Origin: Roseateles sp. DAIF2
GTDB lineage: Bacteria; Pseudomonadota; Gammaproteobacteria; Burkholderiales; Burkholderiaceae_C
DNA length: 64,000 nucleotides
Assembly: GCF_015624425.1 (NCBI RefSeq)
Contig: NZ_CP049919.1
Span: 4,960,001-5,024,000 of the forward strand
Reading direction: 5' to 3'
Notes under the pieces: generated by a model
Told to the model about the DNA's origin: nothing
Database searches by the model: none
Seen by the model: only the letters and a program-made list of their open reading frames with translations
Part shown: in pieces, positions 20,042-29,923 of the stretch
How the letters are laid out: every line of letters begins with the position of its first letter
How positions within the stretch are numbered: the first letter of the stretch is position 1
Translations under genes and position numbers: made by a program

Positions 20042-21411
20042 TGCCGATGAGCCAGCAGGCCCGCCCCAACATCCTTTTCATCCTGGCCGACGATCTCGGC
20101 TGGGCCGACCTCGGCGTCTACGGCCAGCAGGACTACGCGACCCCGCACCTGGACCAGCTGGCCGCCGGCGGGCTGCGCTTCACCCAGGCCTATGCCAATT
20201 CGGCGGTCTGCTCGGCCACCCGCTTCGCGTTGATGACCGGGCGCTACCAGTACCGCCTGCCCGGCGGGCTGGAGGAGCCGATCCCGACCGCCACCGGCCC
20301 GCGTGGGCCGATCGGCTTGCCGCCCGAACATCCCACCCTGCCCTCGCTGCTGCGCGATGCCGGCTACGACACCGCGCTGATCGGCAAATGGCATCTGGGC
20401 CCGCTGCCGGAGTTCGGCCCGCTGAAGAGCGGCTACCAGCGCTTCTTCGGCAACTACGGCGGCGTGATCGACTACTTCACCCACAAGCCGGGCGTCGGCG
20501 CCCAGGTGCCGCGCGACCTCTACGAGGGCGAGCTGCCCGTCGAGCGGGTCGGCTACTACACCCAGATCCTGGCAGACGAGGCCGAGGCCTATCTGGGCGA
20601 CCCGGCGCGCCGCGCGGCGCCCTTCTTCCTGTCGCTGCACTTCACCGCGCCGCACTGGCCCTGGGAGGGGCCCCAGGACGAGGCGGTGTCGAAGCAATTG
20701 ACCAGCCTGTTCCACTACGACGGCGGCACCCAGGCCACCTATGGCCGCATGGTGCAGGCGCTGGACCGCGCGGTCGGCCAGGTGCTGGCCACCCTGGCCG
20801 CGCAGGGCCTGGCGGACAACACCCTGGTCGTCTTCAGCAGCGACAACGGCGGCGAACGCTTCAGCAAGACCTGGCCCTTCACCGGCCAGAAGACCGAGCT
20901 GCTGGAGGGCGGCCTGCGCGTGCCGACCCTGCTGCGCTGGCCGGCGCGCCTCGCGCCAGCGCAGGTCAGCGAGCAGGTGATCGCGACGATGGACTGGCTG
21001 CCGACCCTGCTGGCCGCCGCCGGCCTCGAGCCGCATCCGGACTACCCGAGCGATGGCGAGAACCTGCTGCCGCTGCTGGACGGCGCGGCGCCGGCGCGCG
21101 AGCGACGCCTGTTCTGGCGCTACAAGGCCCATGGCCAGCGCGCGCTGCGCGAGGGGCGCTGGAAATACCTGAAGATCAACGAGCAGGAGTTCCTGTTCGA
21201 CCTCGAGGCCGACCCGCGCGAACGCGCCAACCTGAAGACCCGCGAGCCGGCCCTGTTCGAACGCCTGCGCCAAGACTGGCTGGACTGGGACGCCGACATG
21301 CTGCCGATCGGCGCCGAGGTCTTCACCCATGGCCTGAGCCCGGCGGTGCAGGCGGACCGCTACCGCCCGCAGGAGCTGGCGCCGCGGCCGGTCAGTACAA
21401 ACGGACCGTGA
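20041..21411 (+). CDS. Type I (formylglycine) sulfatase
   Basis: A 456-residue alkaline-phosphatase-superfamily sulfatase. Metal-binding Asp17-Asp18 lie in FILADDLGWADLG. The formylglycine motif is Cys57-Ser-Ala-Thr-Arg61, a Cys-type site with Ala in place of Pro, followed by LMTGR. Later come IGKWHLG and SSDNGG. No signal peptide is present, so hydrolysis would take place in the cytoplasm after import; many sulfatases are periplasmic. Maturation needs a formylglycine-generating enzyme, not found in this window. Start is ATG 20041 overlapping the previous stop, or ATG 20047. The 3' end overlaps the convergent tonB-like gene by 20 bases. Confidence 0.88.
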   Translation: MPMSQQARPNILFILADDLGWADLGVYGQQDYATPHLDQLAAGGLRFTQAYANSAVCSATRFALMTGRYQYRLPGGLEEPIPTATGPRGPIGLPPEHPTLPSLLRDAGYDTALIGKWHLGPLPEFGPLKSGYQRFFGNYGGVIDYFTHKPGVGAQVPRDLYEGELPVERVGYYTQILADEAEAYLGDPARRAAPFFLSLHFTAPHWPWEGPQDEAVSKQLTSLFHYDGGTQATYGRMVQALDRAVGQVLATLAAQGLADNTLVVFSSDNGGERFSKTWPFTGQKTELLEGGLRVPTLLRWPARLAPAQVSEQVIATMDWLPTLLAAAGLEPHPDYPSDGENLLPLLDGAAPARERRLFWRYKAHGQRALREGRWKYLKINEQEFLFDLEADPRERANLKTREPALFERLRQDWLDWDADMLPIGAEVFTHGLSPAVQADRYRPQELAPRPVSTNGP

Positions 21412-23047
21412 TGTCGAAATGCCAGCTGCGGCGGATCTCGACCACGTCGTACTCGCGCGCCAGCGCCGGCGAGAAGGCCTGATATGGCGCCTGGCTGTGC
21501 ACGATGCGGCGCACCGCCTCGTCGACGGCCGGCACGCCGCTGGAGCGCACGAAGCTGATCGACTCCACCGAGCCGTCACTGCGCACCGCCACCGTGACGA
21601 CCGGATCCTGGTGCGGCTGCCTGACGGCGTCGCGGGCCAGATCCATCGTCGTCGCCATGTTCAGCTGGATCTTGCGGCTCATCGCCTCGCCATAAAGCGC
21701 CAGCTCGGCATTCGGATCGCTGCGCCCGAACAGCCGGCCGCGCCGCGCGCTGCCGACCGACAGCGGCAGCGAGGAGGCTGACGAGGGCTGCGCTGTCTGG
21801 CGCGCGGCGGCATCGCGCCGCGCCGCCTCCTCGTCCAGCTGCTTGCCGATCTCGCGCAGCCGGGCCTCGCGCCGCTCGGCCGCGGCGGCGGCTTCGGCGG
21901 CTGCGGCCGCCTTGGCGGCTTGCGCGGCGTTGGTGACGGCAGCTGCTGCGGCCGCGCGCTCGGCCTCTTGCTGCTGCTGTTGCTGAAACCTGCGCTCGGC
22001 GGCCTGGCGTTCCGCTGCGGCGGCTTCCCTGGCTGCCGCCTGCCGGGCCGCCTCGGCCCTGGCCGCTTCCTCCGCACGCGCGGACTCCGCCTCCTCGCGT
22101 GCCCGCCGCTGCGCCGCGGCCTCGGCTGCCGCAGCGGCCTGCGCCTGCTGCTTCTGCAGCAGCTCGGCGGCACGCTGACGCTCCTCGGCCTCGCGCAAAG
22201 CCGCCATCGCCGCGGCCTGCTGCTGTCGTCGCGCATCCTCTTCCCGGGCCGCAGTAGCCAGTTGCCGTTGCCGCCGTTCGAGCTCCTCGCGCTCGGCCGC
22301 CAGCCGCGCTGCCTCCGCTTCCGCCTTCGCAGCGGCTGCTACAGCCGCCTCACGGCGGATGGCATCCTCCCGCGCCTCTCGACGTCGCTGTTCCTCCTCC
22401 AATGCCGCCAGTCTGGCGACCTCGGCCAGGCGTTCCCGCTCCAGCCGCTGCACCTCCACCTCCTGCATCGCGCGTTGCAGCGCGGCCGTCGGGCTGGAGG
22501 CCGGCAGCTCGGGCATGGCCGGCACGCTCCACGTCACGCTCTCGGACGGGGTCAAGGCCACGACGACCGGCGCGGGCAGCGCTGGCGCTTGCGCCACGCT
22601 CGAGGGCTCGACGGCTGCCGCCGACATTTCCGCCGGCACCGGCTCGGGTTCGATCACAAGCTCCGCCGGCCGGGCCACCTGCGGCGCAAGCATCACCACC
22701 GTCTGAGTAGCCGGCACTGGCGCCGCAGCCGGGGACGTGGCCGGTTCGGTGCTCGGCGCTACCGGCGCCTGCGGCGGAGCAGCCCCCCTGGGCGGCGCCA
22801 GCACGACTCGCAGCGGCTCGGGCGCCTCGGCACGGCGCTCGCGCCAGGGCAGCTCAAACCCCGGCAGGCCCACGCCCTGGCCGCCAAAGCTCAGGCTCAG
22901 CAGCAGGGCATGGACCAGCAGGGAGAGCAGCAGCGCGTTCGCTTGCCGCCGACGGTCCCGCCGGCGCCGGCCGGAGGTCGAGGTTGAGGCCGGTGATGGT
23001 CCCAGCAGGGTGGTCGACGGGCGGCCGGGTTGCGGGGGCTTGCTCAT
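21392..23047 (-). CDS. Large TonB/TolA-like energy-transducing protein
   Basis: A 551-residue protein with a basic N-terminus and one membrane anchor (ANALLLSLLVHALLLSLSF, about 42-60). A Pro/Ala-rich stretch is followed by a very long Ala/Glu/Arg coiled coil (about 190-430) and a C-terminal TonB-like domain (VVTVAVRSDGSVESISFVRS, then VDEAVRRIVH). The build is TolA-like, but the C-terminal domain reads as TonB. It probably couples inner-membrane energy to the receptor encoded at 14626, towards which it converges. The ATG at 23047 is chosen because an upstream Met would add a disordered leader overlapping the groES promoter side. The long coiled coil could span an unusually wide periplasm. 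Confidence 0.75.
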   Translation of the reverse strand: MSKPPQPGRPSTTLLGPSPASTSTSGRRRRDRRRQANALLLSLLVHALLLSLSFGGQGVGLPGFELPWRERRAEAPEPLRVVLAPPRGAAPPQAPVAPSTEPATSPAAAPVPATQTVVMLAPQVARPAELVIEPEPVPAEMSAAAVEPSSVAQAPALPAPVVVALTPSESVTWSVPAMPELPASSPTAALQRAMQEVEVQRLERERLAEVARLAALEEEQRRREAREDAIRREAAVAAAAKAEAEAARLAAEREELERRQRQLATAAREEDARRQQQAAAMAALREAEERQRAAELLQKQQAQAAAAAEAAAQRRAREEAESARAEEAARAEAARQAAAREAAAAERQAAERRFQQQQQQEAERAAAAAAVTNAAQAAKAAAAAEAAAAAERREARLREIGKQLDEEAARRDAAARQTAQPSSASSLPLSVGSARRGRLFGRSDPNAELALYGEAMSRKIQLNMATTMDLARDAVRQPHQDPVVTVAVRSDGSVESISFVRSSGVPAVDEAVRRIVHSQAPYQAFSPALAREYDVVEIRRSWHFDITVRLY

Positions 23048-23253
23048 CGACGCGGCTTCGGGCGCGGCGCCGCGCGACCCGGGCGGATACCTCGCGCCTG
23101 ATTTTTCTGAATCCGACCTCGCCGTCCTCCGCCCATCGATCCGTCCCAAGCAAGTAGATAGTAGAGCCCCGGGCGCCGATTCTCCCTGCTTCGCCCGACG
23201 CCTTGCCCCCGGGATGCTGCGGAGCCGGAACGGCCGGGCCGAACCTTCCCCCT
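23048..23253. other. Divergent intergenic region upstream of groES
   Basis: This 206-bp stretch between the tonB-like start and the groES promoter carries no convincing reading frame or RNA gene. It is less GC-rich at its groES side. Regulatory sequence for the tonB-like gene probably lies here, but I see no clear promoter for it. Confidence 0.4.
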
Positions 23254-23282
23254 CTTGAAAGCCCGTAAGTCGTCCTTATAAT
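23254..23282 (+). promoter_or_regulatory. groESL promoter (sigma70, with sigma32-like -35)
   Basis: TTGAAA (23255-23260) and a perfect TATAAT (23277-23282) are 16 bp apart, an excellent sigma70 promoter. The -35 is embedded in CTTGAAA (23254-23260), the exact -35 core of heat-shock sigma32 promoters, but no clear CCCCAT-type -10 follows. The predicted start near 23289 falls at the edge of the CIRCE operator. Confidence 0.8.
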
Positions 23283-23288
23283 CATCTG

Positions 23289-23315
23289 CTAGCACTCACC
23301 AAGCCCGAGTGCTAA
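23289..23315 (+). promoter_or_regulatory. CIRCE operator (HrcA binding site)
   Basis: The arms TAGCACTC and GAGTGCTAA are separated by exactly nine bases, matching the CIRCE consensus (TTAGCACTC-N9-GAGTGCTAA) with one change, C for T, at the outer left base. HrcA binds this element and represses groESL until heat or misfolded protein titrates GroEL. It covers the predicted transcription start, 109 bp before the groES ATG. hrcA is not in the window. Confidence 0.95.
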
Positions 23316-23355
23316 CGACTCAGCCGGTGGCCCTGGCCGCCGGGTAAACGTCCTG

Positions 23356-23390
23356 CATGTGAATGGGTGCCTTTCACATGGCGACCCATT
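23356..23390 (+). promoter_or_regulatory. Structured groES leader: hairpin with possible pseudoknot
   Basis: CATGTGAA (23356-23363) and TTCACATG (23373-23380) form a perfect 8-bp stem with a 9-nt loop. The loop bases TGGGT (23364-23368) are complementary to ACCCA (23384-23388) just downstream, the arrangement of an H-type pseudoknot. The alternative helix AATGGGT/ACCCATT (23362-23368 with 23384-23390) competes with the first stem. The structure ends 22 nt before the AAGGAG ribosome site at 23413. It could time or tune translation of groES; that is inference from pairing only. Confidence 0.5.
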
Positions 23391-23423
23391 CCAACTAGCA
23401 CCGAGAAATCTCAAGGAGATGTG

Positions 23424-23705
23424 ATGAAACTGCGTCCTCTGCACGATCGCGTGATCGTTAAGCGCCTGGAACAAGAAACCAAGACCGCTTCCGGCATCGT
23501 CATCCCCGACAACGCCGCAGAGAAGCCCGACCAGGGCGAAGTGCTGGCCGTGGGTCCCGGCAAGCGCAATGACAAGGGCGAGTTCGTGGCCCTGAACGTG
23601 GCCGTTGGCGACCGCGTGCTGTTCGGCAAGTACAGCGGCCAGACCGTCAAGGTCGACGGCGACGAACTGCTGGTGATGCGCGAAGAAGACCTGTTCGCCG
23701 TGGTC

Positions 23706-23714
<9 letters not shown>
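23424..23714 (+). CDS. groES: Co-chaperonin GroES
   Basis: A 96-residue GroES, the full family length: [20 protein letters not shown] at the start, the mobile loop [18 protein letters not shown] that binds GroEL, and the ending [10 protein letters not shown]. It caps the GroEL ring during folding cycles. AAGGAG at 23413-23418 sets the start; upstream in-frame Met codons fall in the leader and CIRCE region. Codon use differs from the surroundings (many GAA, AAC, CGT codons), as expected for a highly expressed gene. It is transcribed from the CIRCE promoter together with groEL, but the gap to groEL is unusually long (188 bp) and holds a structured repeat. Confidence 0.98.
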
Positions 23715-25549
<1,835 letters not shown>

Positions 25550-25588
25550 TGTCCGACGCCTGAGTCCCCGCGACTCACGCTCGAACGA

Positions 25589-25616
25589 GGGGCCGCAGCG
25601 ATGCGGCCCCTTTTTT
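25589..25616 (+). terminator. groESL rho-independent terminator
   Basis: GGGGCCGC (25589-25596) and GCGGCCCC (25603-25610) form a perfect 8-bp stem with a 6-nt loop, followed directly by six T (25611-25616). It ends the groESL transcript 40 bp after the groEL stop and rules out the in-frame Met at 25601 as start of the next gene. Confidence 0.95.
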
Positions 25617-25666
25617 CATGGCGCGACCGGCCCATAATGTCCCCATCATCCGGTACGCCCGTGTCC

Positions 25667-27670
25667 ATGTCCTCGCTTCCAGCCCTTACCCAGCAGTCCC
25701 TCGTCACCGATGCCCTGGCCCTTGTGCCAACGCTCGCGCGCCGGCTGCAGGACGAGATCCATGACGCGCTGAACGGCAGCACCCAGTACCGCCTGCTGGT
25801 CGAACCCTGGCAACGCCAGCGCCTGCGCTTCGTCGAGCGCTTCGAGCAAGCCCTGACCCCGCTGCTGGCGGCCGGCGCGCGCGGCGACGATCCGCTGCAG
25901 CGCCGCACGGCGCGCGGCCTGGACGAGCTGAGCCTGGTCGACGAGCGCCAGGCCCTGCACGACGTGGCCCTGGCCCATGTGATCCAGGCGATCGAGGACC
26001 AGAGCCGCAACGACCTCTACCACCTGGGCAACTTCTTCGCCGCGCTGCGCGGCACCGCCCGCGCGCGCAAGGACGACAACCCGCTGCGCCCCGCCGTCTT
26101 CGCCCAGGCCCTGCAGCGCACGCTGGACCAGGTGCCGCTCGATGCCGAGGGCCACTACACCCTGATGCGCGCCGCCGCGCCGCCGCTGGCACGCGGCCTG
26201 AGCGATCTCTACGCCGAGATGTGCGCCCAGCTGCGTGCCGCCCAGCTGACCCCGCTGATCACCAGCCGCGGCCAGCCCGAGCACAGCCGCGAGCGCGAGC
26301 GCCTGCGCCATGTCAGCAGCGCCTATGTGGACCTGGCCCCGGCCCATACCGAGCCGGCCACCCTGGACGGGCTGGCGCGCCGCGTTGACGCCTACAACAA
26401 TTCGCGGCCCCAGGACCTCGGCCCGGCCACCGGCGGCGTCGGGCGCGACCTGCTGTCGCGTCTGTACGACCGCATCCTGGCCGACCCGCGCCTGGTGCCG
26501 CCGGTCAAGGCCCTGCTGGGGCGGCTGCAGGTCGCGGTGGCGCGCCTGGCCGCCACCGACCTGAGCCTGCTGCGCCGCCAGGACCATCCGACCTGGCAGC
26601 TGCTGAACCGCGTCGGCAACCATGGCGCTGCCTTCGAGCATGCGGACGACCCGCGCCTGCTCGACTTCCTGCGCTTCATGGACGGCCGCGTCGCGGCCCT
26701 GGTGTCGCAGCCGCAGCCGGGCGTGGCGCAGTTCGAGTCGCTGCTGACCCAGGTCGAAGCCTTCATCAGCGCGCAGGCGGGCCAGGGCAGCGAGCGCAGC
26801 TCGGCCCGGCTGGCCGGCCTGGAGCGCGAACAGCAGCGCGGCGACTGGCTGCGCGTGCTGCGCGAGCAGGTGCGCGCCCAGCTGGGCGAGGCCCATGAGG
26901 CGCTGACCACCAAGCCGCTGCGCGAGTTCCTTCGCGAGGACTGGACCCGCGTGATCGTCCAGGCCATGGTCGAGCATGGCCGCGACGCGCCCCAGGCCCA
27001 GGCCGAGATCGAGCTGGTCGATGCGCTGCTGGCCAGCCTGCGGCCGCTGCAGGACGAGGCGCAGCGGCGCGCACTGCGCGCCTCGCTGCCGGCGCTGGTG
27101 CGCCGCCTGGAAGCCGGCTGCGCGAGCATCGCGCTGCCCGAGGCGCGCCGCCAGGCGATGCTGGACGATTTGATGCGCCTGCATGGCCGCCTGCTGCTGG
27201 GCCCGACCGGGCCGGTCCCGTCCGAGGAACAGACCGTCGTGCCGCCGCTCGATCCCGAGGCGCGGCTGCGCGCCCTGCTCGATGAGCGCGAATCGCAGCA
27301 GGGCCGCTCGCGCTGGGCCCATGACGAGGTCGATCGCAGCCGCCTGCCCACGGTGCCGGTCACGCTCTATGCCCCGGACGCGACCGACTCGCGGCAGGCG
27401 CTGGGCGCCTGGATCGAGGAGCTGGCAATCGGGCGCTGGTATCACCTGTTCGTGCAGAGCCAATGGCTGACCGCGCAGTTGGCCTGGCTCAGCGAGGGCC
27501 GCCAGTATTTCCTGTTCGTCGGCCAGGATGCCGACGAGCGCCATTCCCTGACCCGCGGTGCGCTTGAGCATCTGCTGAGCCATGGCCTGATCACCACCCT
27601 TGAAGAGGAATACGACGTGGTTCAGCACGCGATGGCGGCGCTGATGCAGGACCTGGGCGAGCCGCACTGA
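25667..27670 (+). CDS. DUF1631 family protein
   Basis: About 667 residues, cytoplasmic, mostly helical, without signal peptide. The overall build and the C-terminal segment (YAPDATDSRQALGAWIEELA, then FVQSQWLTAQLAWLS and LFVGQDADERHSLTRGAL) match DUF1631, a family of unknown function common in Burkholderiales. Starts at 25637 and 25667 are both possible; I took 25667 because CATAAT at 25633-25638 could be a -10 element that would exclude the first. The stop overlaps the next ATG by one base (TGATG), coupling it to the patatin-barrel gene. Confidence 0.75.
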   Translation: MSSLPALTQQSLVTDALALVPTLARRLQDEIHDALNGSTQYRLLVEPWQRQRLRFVERFEQALTPLLAAGARGDDPLQRRTARGLDELSLVDERQALHDVALAHVIQAIEDQSRNDLYHLGNFFAALRGTARARKDDNPLRPAVFAQALQRTLDQVPLDAEGHYTLMRAAAPPLARGLSDLYAEMCAQLRAAQLTPLITSRGQPEHSRERERLRHVSSAYVDLAPAHTEPATLDGLARRVDAYNNSRPQDLGPATGGVGRDLLSRLYDRILADPRLVPPVKALLGRLQVAVARLAATDLSLLRRQDHPTWQLLNRVGNHGAAFEHADDPRLLDFLRFMDGRVAALVSQPQPGVAQFESLLTQVEAFISAQAGQGSERSSARLAGLEREQQRGDWLRVLREQVRAQLGEAHEALTTKPLREFLREDWTRVIVQAMVEHGRDAPQAQAEIELVDALLASLRPLQDEAQRRALRASLPALVRRLEAGCASIALPEARRQAMLDDLMRLHGRLLLGPTGPVPSEEQTVVPPLDPEARLRALLDERESQQGRSRWAHDEVDRSRLPTVPVTLYAPDATDSRQALGAWIEELAIGRWYHLFVQSQWLTAQLAWLSEGRQYFLFVGQDADERHSLTRGALEHLLSHGLITTLEEEYDVVQHAMAALMQDLGEPH

Positions 27671-29913
27671 TGCGGCGCTGCCTCGCCACCCTCGTCGTCC
27701 TGCTGCCCCTGCTTGCCGCGGCACAGACCGCGCCGGCCACCGATGCCCGCCCGCGCCTGGGCCTGGTGCTGTCCGGCGGCGGCGCGCGCGGCATCGCCCA
27801 TGTCGGCGTGCTGAAGGTGCTGGAGCGCGAGCGCATCCCGGTCGACATGATCGCCGGCACCTCGATGGGCGCGATCATCGGCGGGCTCTATGCCAGCGGC
27901 ATGAGTGCGGCCCAGCTGGAGCGCGAGCTGCTGCCGCTGGCCTGGGACCGCGTGTTCGCCAGCCGGGTCGAGCGCCAGCAGCTCTCGCAGCGCCGCAAGG
28001 AGGAGGACTTCGAGTTCTCCGCGGTGATGGAGCTGGGCATGCGCGACGGCGAGTTCCGCGCGCCGCAGAGCACGCTCTCGAGCCGCGGCCTGGAGATCCT
28101 CTTGCGCCGCTACACCCTGCCGGTGCGCGAGCAGCATGACTTCGACCGCCTGCCGACGCCGTTTCGTGCGATCACCACCGACATGGAGTCGGGCCAGCAG
28201 CTGGTGCTGGGCCAGGGCGACCTGGCGCTGGCGCTGCGCTCCAGCATGAGCGTGCCGGGCCTGTTCGCGCCGGTCGAGTGGCAGGGCCGCATCCTGGGCG
28301 ACGGCGGCCTGGTCAACAACCTGCCGGTCGACGTCGCGCGCTCGCTGGGCGCGCAGCGCCTGATCGCGGTCAATGTCGGCACGCCGCTGGCCGGCCGCGA
28401 GACGCTCAGCTCCCTGGTGGGCGTCACCGCGCAGATGATCAACATCCTGACCGAACAGAACGTGCAGCGTTCGCTGGCCAGCCTGTGGGACGACGATGTG
28501 CTGATCACGCCCGAGCTGGGCCGGCTCAGCTCGGCCGATTTCGACAAAAGCCGCGAGCTGATCCAGCAGGGCGAGCGCGCCGCCGAGGCGATGGTCGAGA
28601 AGCTGCGCCCGCTGGCGCTGAGCCCCGAGGCCTATGCCGCCTGGCGCGCCGCCCGCATACCCGCCGACCCGCAGCGCGACGGCGCGACGCGGCTGGCCGC
28701 GGTCAGCTTCGAGGGCAGCACGCTGACCCATCCGGAGCGCCTGGCCAACCAGCTGGAAAGCCGGCCCGGCCAGGCCTTCGACCCGGCGCGGGCCGAACGC
28801 GACGCGCGCCTGCTGACCTCCTCCGGCGACTATGAGCGGGTGGACTACCACCTGGAGCGCCGCGCCGCGGGCGACACCCTGGTGTTCGCGATGGAGGACA
28901 AGCCCTGGGGGCCGAACTACTTCCGCATCGGACTGGACCTCAGCACCGACTTCGCCGGCGAGAGCAGCTTCAGTCTGCGCATCAGCCACAACCGCCACTG
29001 GCTGACCTCGACCGGCACCGAATGGCGCAACCAGCTGAGCCTGGGCCAGACCTCGCGCCTGTACAGCGAGCTCTACCAGCCGTTGAGCTTTCGCATCGGG
29101 CATTCCAATGACTGGTTCCTGTCCGGCTGGGGCGAGCTGGAGCGCCGCAGCATCCCGCTTTACCAGGACAACGACGAACGCAGAGGCATGGCCGCACGCC
29201 TGAGCCGCAGCGGCGCGACCCTCGGCATCGACCTGGGTCAGCCCTGGGGCCAATGGGGTGAGGTGCGGCTGGGCGTCTTCCAGCAGGCCTGGCGCCTCAG
29301 CCCGCAGGTGCTCAGCATCGAGGCGCCGTCCGGCATCTTCGGCCGCACCTGGCATGAGAGCGCGCTGCGTCTGAAGGCCGTGGTCGACCAGCTGGACTTC
29401 GCCAACTTCCCGCAGCGCGGCTACCGTGTCGTGGCGGAAGCCGTGGTGGGCCGCCAGACCGACCCCAGCGAACGCAAGGTCCATGCGCGCCGCTACGAGT
29501 TGCAGGCCACCGGCGTGCACAGCTGGGGCACCCATACCCTGAACGCGCATCTGCGCCTGTTCGATGCCAAGCAGCCGGAGGACTCGGCCCAGGGCCCCTA
29601 CTCGCTGGGCGGCTTTCAGCAGCTGTCGGGCTACCAGCCGGGCCAGCTCAGCGGCAACACCCTGGTGTTCGCCCGCATGGGCTACTACCAGCGCCTGAAG
29701 GAGACGCCGGTGCTGACGCGCGGCCTCTTCATCGGCGGCTCGCTGGAGATCGGCAACGCCTGGGACAACCGGCGCGATGTGCGCGGCAGCGACCTGCGCC
29801 ATGCGATGAGCGTCTTCGTCGGTGCCGACACCGGCCTGGGCCCGCTCTACCTGGCGCTGGGCCATGCGCCGCGCGGCGGCAGCGCGATCTACCTGTTCAT
29901 CGGCCGGCCCTGA
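27670..29913 (+). CDS. Patatin-like phospholipase with C-terminal barrel (type Vd autotransporter)
   Basis: A 747-residue exported protein with signal peptide (cleavage near LLAAAQ). The patatin domain (about 28-230) has oxyanion loop SGGGARG, nucleophile Ser65 in GTSMG and dyad Asp211 in LGDGGLVNN. It is followed by a POTRA-like segment (about 335-400) and a surface-antigen/BamA-type barrel to the end (LYLALGHAPRGGSAIYLFIG). This order and length match Pseudomonas PlpD, the founder of type Vd secretion, in which the barrel carries the lipase to the surface. All catalytic residues are present, so an active phospholipase A is expected. It is translationally coupled to the DUF1631 gene. Confidence 0.88.
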   Translation: MRRCLATLVVLLPLLAAAQTAPATDARPRLGLVLSGGGARGIAHVGVLKVLERERIPVDMIAGTSMGAIIGGLYASGMSAAQLERELLPLAWDRVFASRVERQQLSQRRKEEDFEFSAVMELGMRDGEFRAPQSTLSSRGLEILLRRYTLPVREQHDFDRLPTPFRAITTDMESGQQLVLGQGDLALALRSSMSVPGLFAPVEWQGRILGDGGLVNNLPVDVARSLGAQRLIAVNVGTPLAGRETLSSLVGVTAQMINILTEQNVQRSLASLWDDDVLITPELGRLSSADFDKSRELIQQGERAAEAMVEKLRPLALSPEAYAAWRAARIPADPQRDGATRLAAVSFEGSTLTHPERLANQLESRPGQAFDPARAERDARLLTSSGDYERVDYHLERRAAGDTLVFAMEDKPWGPNYFRIGLDLSTDFAGESSFSLRISHNRHWLTSTGTEWRNQLSLGQTSRLYSELYQPLSFRIGHSNDWFLSGWGELERRSIPLYQDNDERRGMAARLSRSGATLGIDLGQPWGQWGEVRLGVFQQAWRLSPQVLSIEAPSGIFGRTWHESALRLKAVVDQLDFANFPQRGYRVVAEAVVGRQTDPSERKVHARRYELQATGVHSWGTHTLNAHLRLFDAKQPEDSAQGPYSLGGFQQLSGYQPGQLSGNTLVFARMGYYQRLKETPVLTRGLFIGGSLEIGNAWDNRRDVRGSDLRHAMSVFVGADTGLGPLYLALGHAPRGGSAIYLFIGRP

Positions 29914-29923
29914 TCCCTCATCA

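Noticed and set aside
21900..22500. Possible tandem repeat array
   Set aside because: It is the Ala/Glu/Arg coiled-coil coding region of the TonB/TolA-like gene, with irregular rather than tandem periodicity.
25601..25666. Earlier start for the DUF1631 gene at 25601
   Set aside because: This Met codon lies within the groESL terminator hairpin and cannot be part of a normally initiated message.
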